A model generated the notes under the pieces. It ran no database searches, had not been told where the DNA came from, and was given only the letters and a program-made list of their open reading frames with translations. A stretch of DNA of 49,093 bases, taken from NCBI GenBank assembly GCA_026990385.1, contig JALXDL010000088.1, positions 1 to 49,093 on the forward strand, in the 5' to 3' direction. Below are positions 35,661 to 44,772 of the stretch, in pieces. Origin of the DNA: DRKI01 sp011051875 (GTDB lineage Bacteria; Desulfobacterota; Desulfobulbia; Desulfobulbales; Desulfobulbaceae). Position numbers and translations under genes: made by a program. How positions within the stretch are numbered: position 1 is the first letter of the stretch; each line of letters begins with the position of its first letter.

Positions 35661-37000
35661 ATGGATGGTCCCTGCGGCAGCAGGCCGTGGTTCTTCATCT
35701 TGGTGCGCAGCCGTTTCCTGGTGATACCCAGCAGGACGGCGGCCCTGGACTGGTTCCAGGAGGTGGTATCCAGGGCCTTGCGGATGATCCTCTTCTCCAT
35801 GTCCGGCAGATTGAACTCGTGGGGCTTGTCGCACAGTTCATCTTCGATGATCTTCAGCTTGCAGGGCAGGCATTCGATGTTGATGGTGTCAAAGGCGCAG
35901 AGGATGACCGAGCGCTCCACCACGTTCTCCAGTTCCCGTACGTTGCCCGGCCAGTCATACGCCTGCATGATTTCCATGACCTCGGGATCGAAGCCGCGGA
36001 TGTTTTTCTTGTTTTTCCTGTTGAAATGATCCAGGTAGTGGTGAGCCAGCAACGGGATGTCCTCGGTCCTCCTGCGCAGGGGAGGAATGCGGATGGTGAT
36101 CACATTGAGCCGGTAGAAGAGGTCGGCCCGGAACTCGCCTTTTTCCACCTCGGCCTCGATCTCCCTGTTGGTGGCGGAGAGGATGCGGACATCGACCTGG
36201 ATCTTCTTCTTACCGCCTACTCTCCGTATCTCCCGCTCCTGGAGAAAGCGGAGCAGTTTTTTTTCCAGGGAGTAATCCAGGTCACCGATCTCGTCCAGGA
36301 ACAGGGTGCCGCCTTCCGCCATCTCGATCAGGCCGATCTTTCTGTTCATGGCGCCGGTGAAGGCTCCCCGTTCGTATCCGAACAGTTCACTCTCCATGAG
36401 TTCGGCCGGTATGGTCGTGCAATCGATGGGGATGAACGGCTTGTCCACCCGGAGCGACGAGTAGTGGATCGCCCTGGCAACCATCTCCTTGCCGGTGCCC
36501 GATTCGCCGAGAATAAGGATGTTGGCGTCTGTCTTGCTCACCCTCCGGACGAGGGAGAAGACCTCCTGCATGGGTCTGGATCTGCCAATAATGTTGAGAA
36601 ACTGGTACCGGGCCGGCGGATGGTCCCTGTTCCTGTCGCCTCCGAGGAGCAGATCGTTGACAAGGGTTTCCAGCAGGTTGAGATCAACCGGCTTTGTCAG
36701 GTAGGTGTAGGCCCCCTTGCGCATGGCATTGACGGCCAGTTCGATGGTGCCGTAAGCGGTGAGCAGAACAAACGGTACCTCGGGGGCAAGGGTCTTCACT
36801 TTCTCGAGGAGCTGTTCGCCGCTCATGCCCGGCATCCTGTAGTCGGAGATGACCAGATCATAAGGCTGTTCGTTGAACATTGCCAAAGCCTCTTCTCCCG
36901 AGGAGGCCGTGTCGACCCGGATCTGCTCCCCGGCCAGGGCCACGGAAAGGACCTTGAGCGAGTTGATCTCGTCATCCACTGCAAGTATACGATAACTCAT
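35657..37000 (-). CDS. Sigma-54-dependent response regulator (NtrC family)
   Basis: 447 residues. Receiver domain 1-120 with acidic pocket DDE and phospho-Asp in VISDYRMPG, and KPVDL. AAA+ domain about 140-375: Walker A GESGTGKE, sigma-54-contacting loop GAFTGA, Walker B GGTLFLDEIGD, and the arginine-finger-like RADLFYRLNV. C-terminal Fis-type helix-turn-helix (NQSRAAVLLGITRKRLRTKM). Activates sigma-54 promoters when phosphorylated. Flanked on both sides by histidine kinases on the same strand. Confidence 0.95.
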   Translation of the reverse strand: MSYRILAVDDEINSLKVLSVALAGEQIRVDTASSGEEALAMFNEQPYDLVISDYRMPGMSGEQLLEKVKTLAPEVPFVLLTAYGTIELAVNAMRKGAYTYLTKPVDLNLLETLVNDLLLGGDRNRDHPPARYQFLNIIGRSRPMQEVFSLVRRVSKTDANILILGESGTGKEMVARAIHYSSLRVDKPFIPIDCTTIPAELMESELFGYERGAFTGAMNRKIGLIEMAEGGTLFLDEIGDLDYSLEKKLLRFLQEREIRRVGGKKKIQVDVRILSATNREIEAEVEKGEFRADLFYRLNVITIRIPPLRRRTEDIPLLAHHYLDHFNRKNKKNIRGFDPEVMEIMQAYDWPGNVRELENVVERSVILCAFDTINIECLPCKLKIIEDELCDKPHEFNLPDMEKRIIRKALDTTSWNQSRAAVLLGITRKRLRTKMKNHGLLPQGPSI

Positions 37001-37056
37001 CTGTCACACCCTCCGGTGTTCCCCGCAGGAGGGGCTCCGGGTTGCCCTGACCAAGG

Positions 37057-38736
37057 TTACCGGTCTCCTGCGGGCAGGACCAGGGTGAATGTACACCCGT
37101 GGCCCGGTTTGCATTCCAGCACCAGGTCACCGTCGTGGCCCCGTGCAATCTTCTGGGAAATCGCGAGTCCCAGCCCGGTTCCCCGTGTCTTGGTGGTAAA
37201 GAATGGATGAAAGACGTTTTTTACGTTGCTGTCATCGATTCCAGGGCCGGAATCGGTGACCGAAATCAGGATCTCGTGGTCCCGCATCCTGGTGGTGACG
37301 ATCACTGAACCCCTGCCCCGGATCGCGTCAAAGGCGTTGATGATCAGGTTGATCAGAATCTGTTTGATTTGATTGGAGTCACAGTGGATTTCCGGAATGT
37401 TCCTGTCCAGGACCGCGTCGAGGACAATGCCCTGTTCATCGGCCTCCCTGCCGAGCAGGACGAATATTTCGCGGACAAGGCTGTTGATGTCTGCAGGTGA
37501 GCGTTCCAGTTTCAATGGCTTGGCAAAGCCGAGCAGGGTATGGGTTAGCCGGTTTATCCTGGAGACCTCCTCGGTGATAATACTCGTAAATTCCCTGATG
37601 AGAGCACCCTCGTAGTTCCTGCCGATGTAGTTGGTGGCGCCGTTGATGGCATTGAGTGGATTCTTGATCTCGTGGGCCAGGGTGGCGGCCATCTCCCCGG
37701 TGGCGGCCAGCCGGTAGAGGCGTTCCTGTTCCGCCATGGCGCCTGACAGCTTTTCCACCATCTCGTTGAAGGCCTGGGACAGCTCGCCGATCTCGTCGTT
37801 GCTGTCCACGGCTATCTTTTCCCCCAGTCCATGGTCGGCCAGCCGGTCCACGGATTCCTTGAGTCGCAGTATGGGGCGGATCAGGCGGATGATCATGCCG
37901 ACACCGAAGACAAGGACCGACGTGAACGTGGCGAGCATGAGCAGGAAGACCAGCAGGCGTCGCCCTTCGATATTGACCTGATCGATGTTGACATAAAAGA
38001 CAACCGTGCCGAAGGTGAGCATGGGAATGGCGGAAAGCAGGCTGAAGGCGGTGAGTACCCGGTAGAGGATGGACCCTCCCATCTGCAGGACCATGTCCCG
38101 GTCGACGGCCAGCCAGAGAATGACAAAACCGAAGGGGCGAAACAGGTGGCCGTATATCCAGATGGTCGAGCCGATCGAGGCGGGAAAGAAGAGGAAGATC
38201 CCGGAAATACAGATGAGCAGAAAGCCAAGGGCGGTGAGCAGCACTCTCTTGCTCTTGAGGCGGTAGTAGGCAGCCACGTGCAGAATACAGACGTGGCCGG
38301 ACAAAAAGGCGATGCCGATCCAGACAAGTGGTCTGAACTTGCCGAAAGAGGGGAGTTGTTCGTATACGGCCGGGACAAGCAGGACCGCCAACAGCAGGTA
38401 GAGGAGGGGAAAGAGACGCTTGATGCGCGGTGTTGCCGAAGAGATGGCGACAATGAAGCTCAGCAGGGCAAGACAGTAGCCGAACAGTGTCAGGTAGAGG
38501 ATGTTGAGATTGAGGGAATGGAAGTGGATAAAGGCGTGCGCGGCGCTGCTCACGGCCAGCAGACCATACCCCGATGACACGAGAAATATCCGCTCCCGCT
38601 GGTCGGCATCATGGGGACCGTCTCTGACCGGCCACGGAAGCACCATCCTGCCGACAAGGGAGAGGCAGATGAGGGCGATGAGAAATTCTTCCCAGCCGTG
38701 GTATGCAATGAAAAAGGATTTGTCGTCAGGTACCAA
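37057..38736 (-). CDS. Membrane sensor histidine kinase with HAMP domain
   Basis: 559 residues. About seven to eight hydrophobic helices in the first 280 residues form a membrane sensory region without a large periplasmic loop. A HAMP domain (RPILRLKESVDRLADHGLGE, about 285-335) follows, then HisKA with phospho-His in TLAHEIKNPLNAING and HATPase_c with DSGPGIDD and GTGLGLAIS. The start is TTG at 38736 with AGGGTG upstream. First gene of a three-gene set with the regulator (56-nt gap) and the two-CW kinase. The multi-helix input, sigma-54 regulator and nearby PEP-CTERM gene recall PrsK/PrsR systems, but no GAF domain is seen. Confidence 0.9.
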   Translation of the reverse strand: MVPDDKSFFIAYHGWEEFLIALICLSLVGRMVLPWPVRDGPHDADQRERIFLVSSGYGLLAVSSAAHAFIHFHSLNLNILYLTLFGYCLALLSFIVAISSATPRIKRLFPLLYLLLAVLLVPAVYEQLPSFGKFRPLVWIGIAFLSGHVCILHVAAYYRLKSKRVLLTALGFLLICISGIFLFFPASIGSTIWIYGHLFRPFGFVILWLAVDRDMVLQMGGSILYRVLTAFSLLSAIPMLTFGTVVFYVNIDQVNIEGRRLLVFLLMLATFTSVLVFGVGMIIRLIRPILRLKESVDRLADHGLGEKIAVDSNDEIGELSQAFNEMVEKLSGAMAEQERLYRLAATGEMAATLAHEIKNPLNAINGATNYIGRNYEGALIREFTSIITEEVSRINRLTHTLLGFAKPLKLERSPADINSLVREIFVLLGREADEQGIVLDAVLDRNIPEIHCDSNQIKQILINLIINAFDAIRGRGSVIVTTRMRDHEILISVTDSGPGIDDSNVKNVFHPFFTTKTRGTGLGLAISQKIARGHDGDLVLECKPGHGCTFTLVLPAGDR

Positions 38737-38846
38737 GGGTCACCCTGTCGTCGCGTCGGAGTCACATCTGTCCGGGAACTCCGGCGATGGACGTTCGTAT
38801 GATCCTGCGCAGCCTGTTCCTGCAGACAACGCAGCATGAAGTGTGC

Positions 38847-38996
38847 CATTCGGCACAACCGGTGCAGGAATCCCGGCCTGCCCGATTTGTGCCTCCAGCA
38901 GCCGGCGGACAGGGCTTCCCGCAGGGGCTGGTCCCTGCAGGCTGCCGGGTGACAGGCCCGGATGGGACATGACGGCGGTTTCCGTTGTGCCGTTTG
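38847..38996. repeat. Inverted repeat arms enclosing about 124 nt
   Basis: CATTCGGCACAAC at 38847-38859 pairs with GTTGTGCCGTTTG at 38984-38996 (11 of 13). The interior is GC-rich with further short inverted pieces (GCAGCC, CCTGCAGG). It could be a folded element such as a REP cluster or a miniature transposable element. Confidence 0.4.
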
Positions 38997-39268
38997 GGAC
39001 AACTATACCACGTTGTGCCCGGTACGACATGTATCCTGACGGCCTGGGTTGATAATTATCTCAGAGGTTCTTACTGGCATATGCGGCGCCCGGGCTCCCG
39101 GGCAGGCAGGGCAGGGGGGATCAGCCTGTTGTTTCCGGTAAGGTCTTCTTTTTTTCAGCTGGCACTGCCATTGCAAAATATTGGGCAGCGTTGAGGGAAT
39201 GCCTGAGAATGTGTGCCACTCCTCCTCCGAAAGAAACCGGGCAGACAGGTGCTTCCCGGCGGCGCACC

Positions 39269-39309
39269 GTCATACCCGGCATGCCTCCCCCGGCCGTGCC
39301 GGGTATGAC
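39269..39309. repeat. Perfect 13-bp-arm hairpin (REP-like)
   Basis: GTCATACCCGGCA at 39269-39281 and TGCCGGGTATGAC at 39297-39309 are exact inverted copies with a 15-nt loop. No gene ends just before it on either strand, so a terminator role is unlikely; it looks like a REP-type intergenic palindrome. Confidence 0.7.
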
Positions 39310-39375
39310 ATTTTCCAGGCTTCTGCCGGTCGGTACGGCAGGGAGTTTTCGATGTCCCTTTCCATGGGGGTGACA

Positions 39376-39648
39376 ATGGCCAGGAAGATAGCGGTGGTGG
39401 TTCGGGACCGGCAGGGGGAAGCCCTGAGAATGGCGATCGGCATAATCCTTATGGACGACGAGGTTGATATCTATGTGCTGGACAGGGTGGTGGAACCGAC
39501 GGAACAGAATCTGCTCAGCCTGGAGACGATCGGGATCATGGAGATGAAGGCCTGGACCAATGTCAGGGCAAATGACACCATGGAGTACCTGTCCATGGAG
39601 GAGATCGCCGGCCGGCTTCTGCTGTACGATCATGTCCTGCCCTACTGA
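39376..39648 (+). CDS. DsrE-like sulfur-relay family protein (first copy)
   Basis: 90 residues. MARKIAVVVRDRQGEALRMA and the following alpha/beta pattern (IYVLDRVVE) match the small DsrE/DsrF fold. The usual conserved cysteine of DsrE is not present, so it may be a structural or regulatory partner. The start at 39376 has GGGGGTG upstream; the frame is open to 39181 but over the hairpin. First gene of the sulfur cluster. Confidence 0.7.
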   Translation: MARKIAVVVRDRQGEALRMAIGIILMDDEVDIYVLDRVVEPTEQNLLSLETIGIMEMKAWTNVRANDTMEYLSMEEIAGRLLLYDHVLPY

Positions 39649-39726
39649 GATCTTCTGCCTGCGGATATCCAGTCCGGGCAGGAGGGAGCGGCGGGGAAAC
39701 AGAACCAGACGACAGGAGGCAGATCG

Positions 39727-39894
39727 GTGAACGTGGTGTTTCTTTTGAAAGAAGAGCCGGATTACACCATCAGGCTCATCATGGAGGAGGCCTCCCGGCA
39801 GGGGGAGATCACGGTTGTTGATCTCAGGGAAGATCAGGACTATGATGCACTGGTTGAAACAGTTGCCGCCTGTGACCTGGTCCTCACCTGGTGA
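39727..39894 (+). CDS. Small DsrH/TusB-like protein
   Basis: 55 residues, GTG start with GGAGGCAG upstream. VVFLLKEEPDYTIRLIMEEA, EITVVDLREDQDYDALVETV and CDLVLTW at the end resemble the N-terminal strand-helix units and C-terminus of short DsrE/DsrH-type proteins. Lies between the first DsrE-like gene and the heme protein, all in one direction. Easily missed because of its size. Confidence 0.6.
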   Translation: MNVVFLLKEEPDYTIRLIMEEASRQGEITVVDLREDQDYDALVETVAACDLVLTW

Positions 39895-39933
39895 GGAGCG
39901 GCACTGAAGACGTTTTTCCCTGGAGGTCAGTCC

Positions 39934-40533
39934 ATGAAAACGATCGTGCTCGTTCTTGCCCTCATCCTGGCCGGTCCTGTTCTTGCCGGTGCCGGTGAAG
40001 ATGCAGCCCATGAGACCGCGGCCGCAACCGTTATGCAGGCGCAACAGCGGGAAGCGATGCAGGCGGTCCAGGCACTGGCCGGCCGGTTGCAGGCCGAGCT
40101 GAAAAAGGCCATGCAGGAGGAGGGACCGGCCCATGCCATCGCGGTCTGCAAGAGCAGGGCCCGGGTTATTGCCGGGGAGATCGGCGCAAAGCACGGCCTG
40201 GACATCAGGCGGGTCAGCCTTAGGAACCGGAATCCGGACAATACTCCCAGGGCCTGGGAGAAAAAGGTGCTCGAGGATTTTGAGCGGCAGAAACGCGATG
40301 GCCGGCCCGTGGAATCCCTGACCTATGTGACAGTGGCCCGGACCGGGAGCGGCCGGCAGTTCCGGTTCATGAAGGCCATACCGACCAGGGCCATCTGCAC
40401 CTTGTGTCACGGTGCAGACATTGCGCCGGCAGTGGAAAAGGAACTGGATCGGCTCTATCCCGAAGACAGGGCCCGTGGCTTCAGACCCGGTGATATCCGG
40501 GGCGCCTTTGTGGTGACCCGGGACTTGCGGTGA
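39934..40533 (+). CDS. Tll0287-like (DUF3365) periplasmic single-heme protein
   Basis: 199 residues. Signal peptide (MKTIVLVLALILAGPVLA). The helix-rich Tll0287-like domain carries one c-type heme site, CTLCHG, near residue 155, and earlier conserved pieces (AIAVCKSRA, RRVSLRNRNPDN, FRFMKAIPT). In this family the domain serves as a heme-based sensor or electron-transfer unit. TGGAGG before the ATG. Its place among DsrE-like genes suggests a redox role in periplasmic sulfur metabolism. Confidence 0.85.
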   Translation: MKTIVLVLALILAGPVLAGAGEDAAHETAAATVMQAQQREAMQAVQALAGRLQAELKKAMQEEGPAHAIAVCKSRARVIAGEIGAKHGLDIRRVSLRNRNPDNTPRAWEKKVLEDFERQKRDGRPVESLTYVTVARTGSGRQFRFMKAIPTRAICTLCHGADIAPAVEKELDRLYPEDRARGFRPGDIRGAFVVTRDLR

Positions 40534-40653
40534 GGGAAACCGGTGAATCCTGCCGCCGCAGGAGCAGTCGCCATGGTCCTGCCAGGAGGCAATCCGGCGC
40601 AGCGGCGATCCTTCATGATGGCCGGAAGGGAACGCCGCCGGAGGGAGGAAAGC

Positions 40654-40956
40654 ATGCACCTCGGCATTCTTGTCAACAGCGACGATCGCCTGCGGATCAT
40701 TATCGGCCTCACCAGGGCGGCCTCGGCCGGCGGGCACCAGGTCACCATCTTTGCCATGGATGAGGGCACCCGGCTCCTCGAAGCGGAGGACTTCGTGGCC
40801 CTGGCCGGAGAATCCGCCGTGTCCATGAGCTACTGTGATCACAGCGCCCGGCAACTGCGGGTCAATACCGCCATGCTGCCCGGAGAGATCGAGTGCAGCA
40901 GTCAGTTCTCCAACGCGGCCATGGTCCACAACGCCGACAAGGTCCTGGTGCTGTAG
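40654..40956 (+). CDS. DsrE-family sulfur-relay protein (second copy)
   Basis: 100 residues. MHLGILVNSDDRLRIIIGLT, AGGHQVTIFAMDEGTRLL and the single cysteine in MSYCDHSARQLRV follow the DsrE fold, where the cysteine can carry a persulfide. A second cysteine lies in IECSSQFSNAA. GGAGGAAAGC precedes the ATG at 40654; the frame is open from 40543. It precedes a glycosyltransferase and then the YedE-TusA pair. Confidence 0.82.
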   Translation: MHLGILVNSDDRLRIIIGLTRAASAGGHQVTIFAMDEGTRLLEAEDFVALAGESAVSMSYCDHSARQLRVNTAMLPGEIECSSQFSNAAMVHNADKVLVL

Positions 40957-41029
40957 AGGGCGCCACGTCTGCATCGGCCTTTTCCCCATGATCCGGCCTC
41001 CGGCGGGCCCAGCCGCAACCAGGAGCTCC

Positions 41030-42700
41030 ATGGAACGCGACAGGTTCGTTCTGGATGGATGGAGCTGGTGCCTGCTGCTCTCCTTCCTGCTCCTCTTTGT
41101 CTTTTCTCTCCTCTTCGTCTTCCGTGTCGTTGACGACAATACCCTGACCAGCTGGCAGTGGACCGTGGGCACGGTGGGTATCAGGAGGCTCCTGCTGCTT
41201 CTTTCCGTGGCCCTTGTTTTCTCCCTGGCCTTTTTCCGCCTCCGTATCCCGGAGGCGTTTCCGCTTCCTGTTCTTACCCTGGCCGCGGCCATGGCCGTGG
41301 TGCCCCTCTGGCGGGAGCCGGAACTGCTGCTCGATTCCGGCCGGTATTTCCTCCAGGCCAAGTCCCTGTCAGAACATGGTGTACTCTTTTTTGCCCGGGA
41401 ATGGGGCCATCGGATCATGGCCTGGACAGATCTGCCGCTGGTGCCGTTTCTCTATGGCCTGATCTTTTCCCTGGCCGGCGAGTCCAGAACCCCGATCCAG
41501 TTCTTCAACACCCTGGTCTTTGTTCTCGCCGTGCTGGTCACCTTCAGGACCGGTGCCATGCTCTGGAACAGGAGCACCGGTCTTCACGCCGCCCTTCTCC
41601 TGCTCGGCATACCCTACCTCCTGACCCAGGTTCCCCTGATGCTGGTGGATATTCACGCCATGTTCCTGCTCATCCTGGCGCTGTTCTGCTTCCTCACCGG
41701 TCTGCGTGCAACCGGTTTTTTCCCCATCATCGTTGCCGCGGCAGCGGTTTTCCTGGCAGGCGCGGTCAAGTTTTCCACCTGGCCCATGCTGGTCCTGCTG
41801 CCGTTCTGCGGCCTTCTCTACCTGCCGGAGCAGCCGGCCCGGACATGCAGACGTTCGGCTGCCGTCTTTCTGATCGTGGCCCTGGCTGCCGTTCCGGTTG
41901 TCGTTTTCTTTTACCCCGTCCTGCGGCAACAGGTCTTGCTCCTCTGGACCTACCAGCGGCCGGCCCTGCGGCTCTGGCACGAAAGCGCACCTTCAACCTT
42001 TCTCTTCCAGGTTCACCCTTTCATCACCATGCTGGCGGCGGCCGGCGGATTTCTCGCCATCCGGACCAGGGACCGCCGGTTTCTCATTCCCCTGCTCCCT
42101 GTGGCCCTCATCCCCTTCCTGCAGATCCAGCGCATCCGGTATCTCCTTCCCCTTTTTCCCTTCATCGTCCTCCTGGCCGCCCGTGGCCTGGAGATCATCC
42201 GGGAAGCGGATGGGCGGCGGTATGCGGTCCTGCTTGTCGTCTCCTCGTCCATGGTTCTCGCCTGGGGCGCGTTTTTGCCGTTTTTCAATACCACCTCCAT
42301 GGTGAACCTGCAGAGGGCCGGCCGTTTCATCGACACCCTTGCCGGTGACCGGGTGGAGGTCCATGCCCTGCCGCAGGCCGGGTCCGATGGAAACACTCTC
42401 ATCGGGATCGCGCAGCTGGACTTGTTTACCAGGAAAAAGATCTTCTCGCCGCAGGGCTGGGGACCAGCAGGGGAACATCTTCCTCCCCTCTCTCCTCTCC
42501 TTGCCACCTGGAAGCTGCGCAGACCGGCCTGGTACGGGGATGAAGCGGTGAATGCTCCCCTGGTGATCATCTCCGGACAGCCGCTGGACGGAAATGGCTC
42601 CCTGGAGATGGGCGCAGCCCTGCCTCCGGGTCGTGTCCGCTATTTCACGCTCTGCTCCGGGGTCTTCCGGTACCGGACGTTCGTGAGCGTCTATTACTGA
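41030..42700 (+). CDS. Polytopic membrane glycosyltransferase-like protein (ArnT/PMT, GT39-type)
   Basis: 556 residues with about ten to twelve hydrophobic helices in the first 430 and a soluble C-terminal part. An early acidic site (LLLDSGRYFLQAKSLSEHG) after the first helices and a later DLPLVPFLYGLIF match the layout of the GT-C fold enzymes (ArnT-like), which use lipid-linked sugars. AGGAGCTCC before the ATG at 41030. It is placed in the middle of a sulfur-metabolism gene set, which is unexpected; it may be an insertion or modify an envelope partner. Confidence 0.75.
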   Translation: MERDRFVLDGWSWCLLLSFLLLFVFSLLFVFRVVDDNTLTSWQWTVGTVGIRRLLLLLSVALVFSLAFFRLRIPEAFPLPVLTLAAAMAVVPLWREPELLLDSGRYFLQAKSLSEHGVLFFAREWGHRIMAWTDLPLVPFLYGLIFSLAGESRTPIQFFNTLVFVLAVLVTFRTGAMLWNRSTGLHAALLLLGIPYLLTQVPLMLVDIHAMFLLILALFCFLTGLRATGFFPIIVAAAAVFLAGAVKFSTWPMLVLLPFCGLLYLPEQPARTCRRSAAVFLIVALAAVPVVVFFYPVLRQQVLLLWTYQRPALRLWHESAPSTFLFQVHPFITMLAAAGGFLAIRTRDRRFLIPLLPVALIPFLQIQRIRYLLPLFPFIVLLAARGLEIIREADGRRYAVLLVVSSSMVLAWGAFLPFFNTTSMVNLQRAGRFIDTLAGDRVEVHALPQAGSDGNTLIGIAQLDLFTRKKIFSPQGWGPAGEHLPPLSPLLATWKLRRPAWYGDEAVNAPLVIISGQPLDGNGSLEMGAALPPGRVRYFTLCSGVFRYRTFVSVYY

Positions 42701-42820
42701 CGGCAAGGTTGTACGAATGGGACCAACCGGCTGTCCAGGCTGGCCCGTTCGGGACAGGCCGGGGCGGACGAACGGCCGCTCCGGCCCCCGGGATGACAGT
42801 TTCCAGCCCATGTTTGTCGC

Positions 42821-42838
42821 TGTAACATTGTGATTACA
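42821..42838. promoter_or_regulatory. Possible operator palindrome upstream of the YedE gene
   Basis: TGTAA-N8-TTACA at 42821-42838, about 130 nt before the start codon. The half-sites recall CRP/FNR-family operators but match no consensus I can name. Confidence 0.3.
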
Positions 42839-42965
42839 TAGCATTTTTAAGTGTTCGTCGTCAGGGGCGGGCCACACGGATGCCCATGGCATGATCATTG
42901 CTGTTTCAGTGGCAAAGGGGAGAGCGCGCATCGCCGATCCCAAGGGCAAGCAGGAGGAGGGCCTG

Positions 42966-44405
42966 ATGGAAATAGCCGTTCCGAAAAAAAATATCATCTG
43001 GGCATACACCATAGTCGGCGGCTTTGGTCTGATCAGCGTGATCACCCTGGCGATGCACGAGTACTACATCTATCTCTCCGCCTATCTCTGGTTCGGGTTC
43101 ATCTACGGCATGTGCCTTCAGTACGGCCGCTTCTGCTTTGCCTCGGCCTTCAGGGATCTCTTTGCCGTGGGCGTGCCGAGGATGGTGGTCGGCATCATGA
43201 TCGCCACCCTCCTCTTTGCCATCACCTCCAACCTTGTGGCGGCAACGGGCTGGAGCACCTTTCATGCCGCTCCGGTCAGCTTCCATTCAGCCATTGCCGG
43301 CCTGATTTTCGGCATCGGCATGGTCTTTGCCGGCGGCTGTGCCTCGGGCTCGCTCTACAAGACCGGCGAGGGCAACGGCACCTCGTTTCTTGTCATTCTC
43401 TCCATCAGCGTCACCCAGGCCCTCTTTGTCGACTGGGGCGGTATCCTCAACAGGTTCGTCCCCGCGTCCTGGCACGAGTCCGCTCTCCAGAAGGGGCTGC
43501 CGGACTCCATCAATGTCGGCGACGGCTGGGTGGATCAGTACCTGGCCGGCTATGTCTGGAACCAGCCGGTGAAAACCTATGCCCGTTCCCTGGGCATGCA
43601 GGATGACACCCTGACCGGGGCCATGCTGGGCAATGCCTTTGCCGGTGTTTTCATCCCGGCGGTCATCATCCTCACCATTGTCTACATCTTCTGGGTCCGG
43701 AAGAATTATGTCCGCAAACTGAAAGTAGAAAAAGGAGGTGACGCAACCTTGCGGGACCACCTGGCCGGTTTCCGTGACATGGTGATGGCCTCGAAAAGGA
43801 CATCCATTGCCGGGCTCTTTCTCGGCATCGCCTGCGGCCTGCAGATGTTCGTCATCGAGGGATTGCGGATGAAGTTCGGTGTCAAGAACGCCGGCACCCT
43901 CCTGGAGCGGCTGGGACATGATTTCGGCATCTCGGCCAAGGGCACGGTGTTTGACCCGGGCTACTGGTACGTGACCACCCAGGAGGCGCAGTGGGTGGGC
44001 TGGGTGCTGCAGAAGCTGGGTATGAACAACATGGACAACATCTACTTCGGCTGGGTCAACGGCATCCCCAGCCCGGCCATCAATCCGGCCGACTGGATGA
44101 GTGTCGCCCTGATCGGCGGAGCTGCGGTCATGGCACTCCTGCACGGCGAATTCAAGTTCAAGGCCCCCACCAGGGAACTGGCCTTCTGGGCGATCCTGGG
44201 CGGCTTTTTCATGGGTATCGGCTCCCGCCTTGCCCTGGGCTGCAATGTGGGCGCCTTTTTCGTCCGCACCGCCATGGGCGACATGTCCGGCTGGCTGTTC
44301 GGCCTGGGCATGATCGGAGGCGCCTTTATCGGCGTGAAGATATTCAACTGGTATACGGAACGGCAGATGGCCAAGGAGCTGGCCGGCCTCGATTTCGAAC
44401 TGTAA
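42966..44405 (+). CDS. YeeE/YedE-family sulfur (thiosulfate-type) transporter
   Basis: 479 residues, about twelve or more membrane helices in two related halves. Cysteine motifs of the family are visible: YGRFCFASAFRDL, GMVFAGGCASGSLYKTGEG and GSRLALGCNVGAFF. In characterised relatives such cysteines pass thiosulfate through the membrane. AGGAGG lies 9 nt before the ATG at 42966, which is favoured over the upstream frame start at 42891. Directly followed by tusA (27-nt gap), a pairing found in YTD clusters. Confidence 0.9.
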   Translation: MEIAVPKKNIIWAYTIVGGFGLISVITLAMHEYYIYLSAYLWFGFIYGMCLQYGRFCFASAFRDLFAVGVPRMVVGIMIATLLFAITSNLVAATGWSTFHAAPVSFHSAIAGLIFGIGMVFAGGCASGSLYKTGEGNGTSFLVILSISVTQALFVDWGGILNRFVPASWHESALQKGLPDSINVGDGWVDQYLAGYVWNQPVKTYARSLGMQDDTLTGAMLGNAFAGVFIPAVIILTIVYIFWVRKNYVRKLKVEKGGDATLRDHLAGFRDMVMASKRTSIAGLFLGIACGLQMFVIEGLRMKFGVKNAGTLLERLGHDFGISAKGTVFDPGYWYVTTQEAQWVGWVLQKLGMNNMDNIYFGWVNGIPSPAINPADWMSVALIGGAAVMALLHGEFKFKAPTRELAFWAILGGFFMGIGSRLALGCNVGAFFVRTAMGDMSGWLFGLGMIGGAFIGVKIFNWYTERQMAKELAGLDFEL

Positions 44406-44432
44406 CCCACAAAGCAACCGGAGGAATCGATC

Positions 44433-44684
44433 ATGGCAATGACCTTTGCAAAGAAAAAAGAAGGCATCTATGAGCTGGATGTAACCGGCTATGTCTGCCC
44501 CCATCCGCAGATTTATACCAAGAAGGCCCTGGAGAAGCTCGGCGAGGGCGACGTGCTCGAGGTGGTCTTCGACAATCCCTCGTCCTCGGAGTCGGTCTCC
44601 GCCATGTGTGATTCCAGCGGCAACGAGATCATTGAGAAGATCGCCGAGGGTGGCAGGTTCACCTTCAGGATCAGAAAGGCGTGA
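44433..44684 (+). CDS. tusA: TusA-family sulfur carrier protein
   Basis: 83 residues. CPHP motif with Cys22 (GYVCPHPQIYTKKALEKL), the CPxP persulfide site of the family. The two-layer alpha/beta SirA fold is completed by DVLEVVFDNPSS and GRFTFRIRKA. GGAGG before the ATG. It would accept sulfane sulfur brought in by the neighbouring transporter and hand it to DsrE-like or cytoplasmic partners. Confidence 0.93.
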   Translation: MAMTFAKKKEGIYELDVTGYVCPHPQIYTKKALEKLGEGDVLEVVFDNPSSSESVSAMCDSSGNEIIEKIAEGGRFTFRIRKA

Positions 44685-44772
44685 GAGCCCGGCTGCACCC
44701 GGCCTCTGCCGCCATGTCCGGTCGACCGTTCTGCAGAGCGGCTGACCGGGCCTGCCATGGAGAGGAAAGAGC

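Larger units (their letters stand above)
38737..39375. other. Gene-free 640 nt with two inverted repeats
   Basis: Divergent region between the kinase operon and the sulfur cluster. I see no convincing CDS. It holds the inverted arms at 38847-38996 and the perfect hairpin at 39269-39309. Confidence 0.6.

Noticed and set aside
35651..37210. A 519-codon open frame on the plus strand across the sigma-54 regulator
   Set aside because: Shadow of a gene with complete receiver, AAA+ and helix-turn-helix motifs on the other strand.
39121..41418. A 765-codon open frame on the minus strand across the sulfur cluster
   Set aside because: It is antisense to several genes with clear motifs and ribosome-binding sites; long antisense frames are expected in GC-rich DNA.
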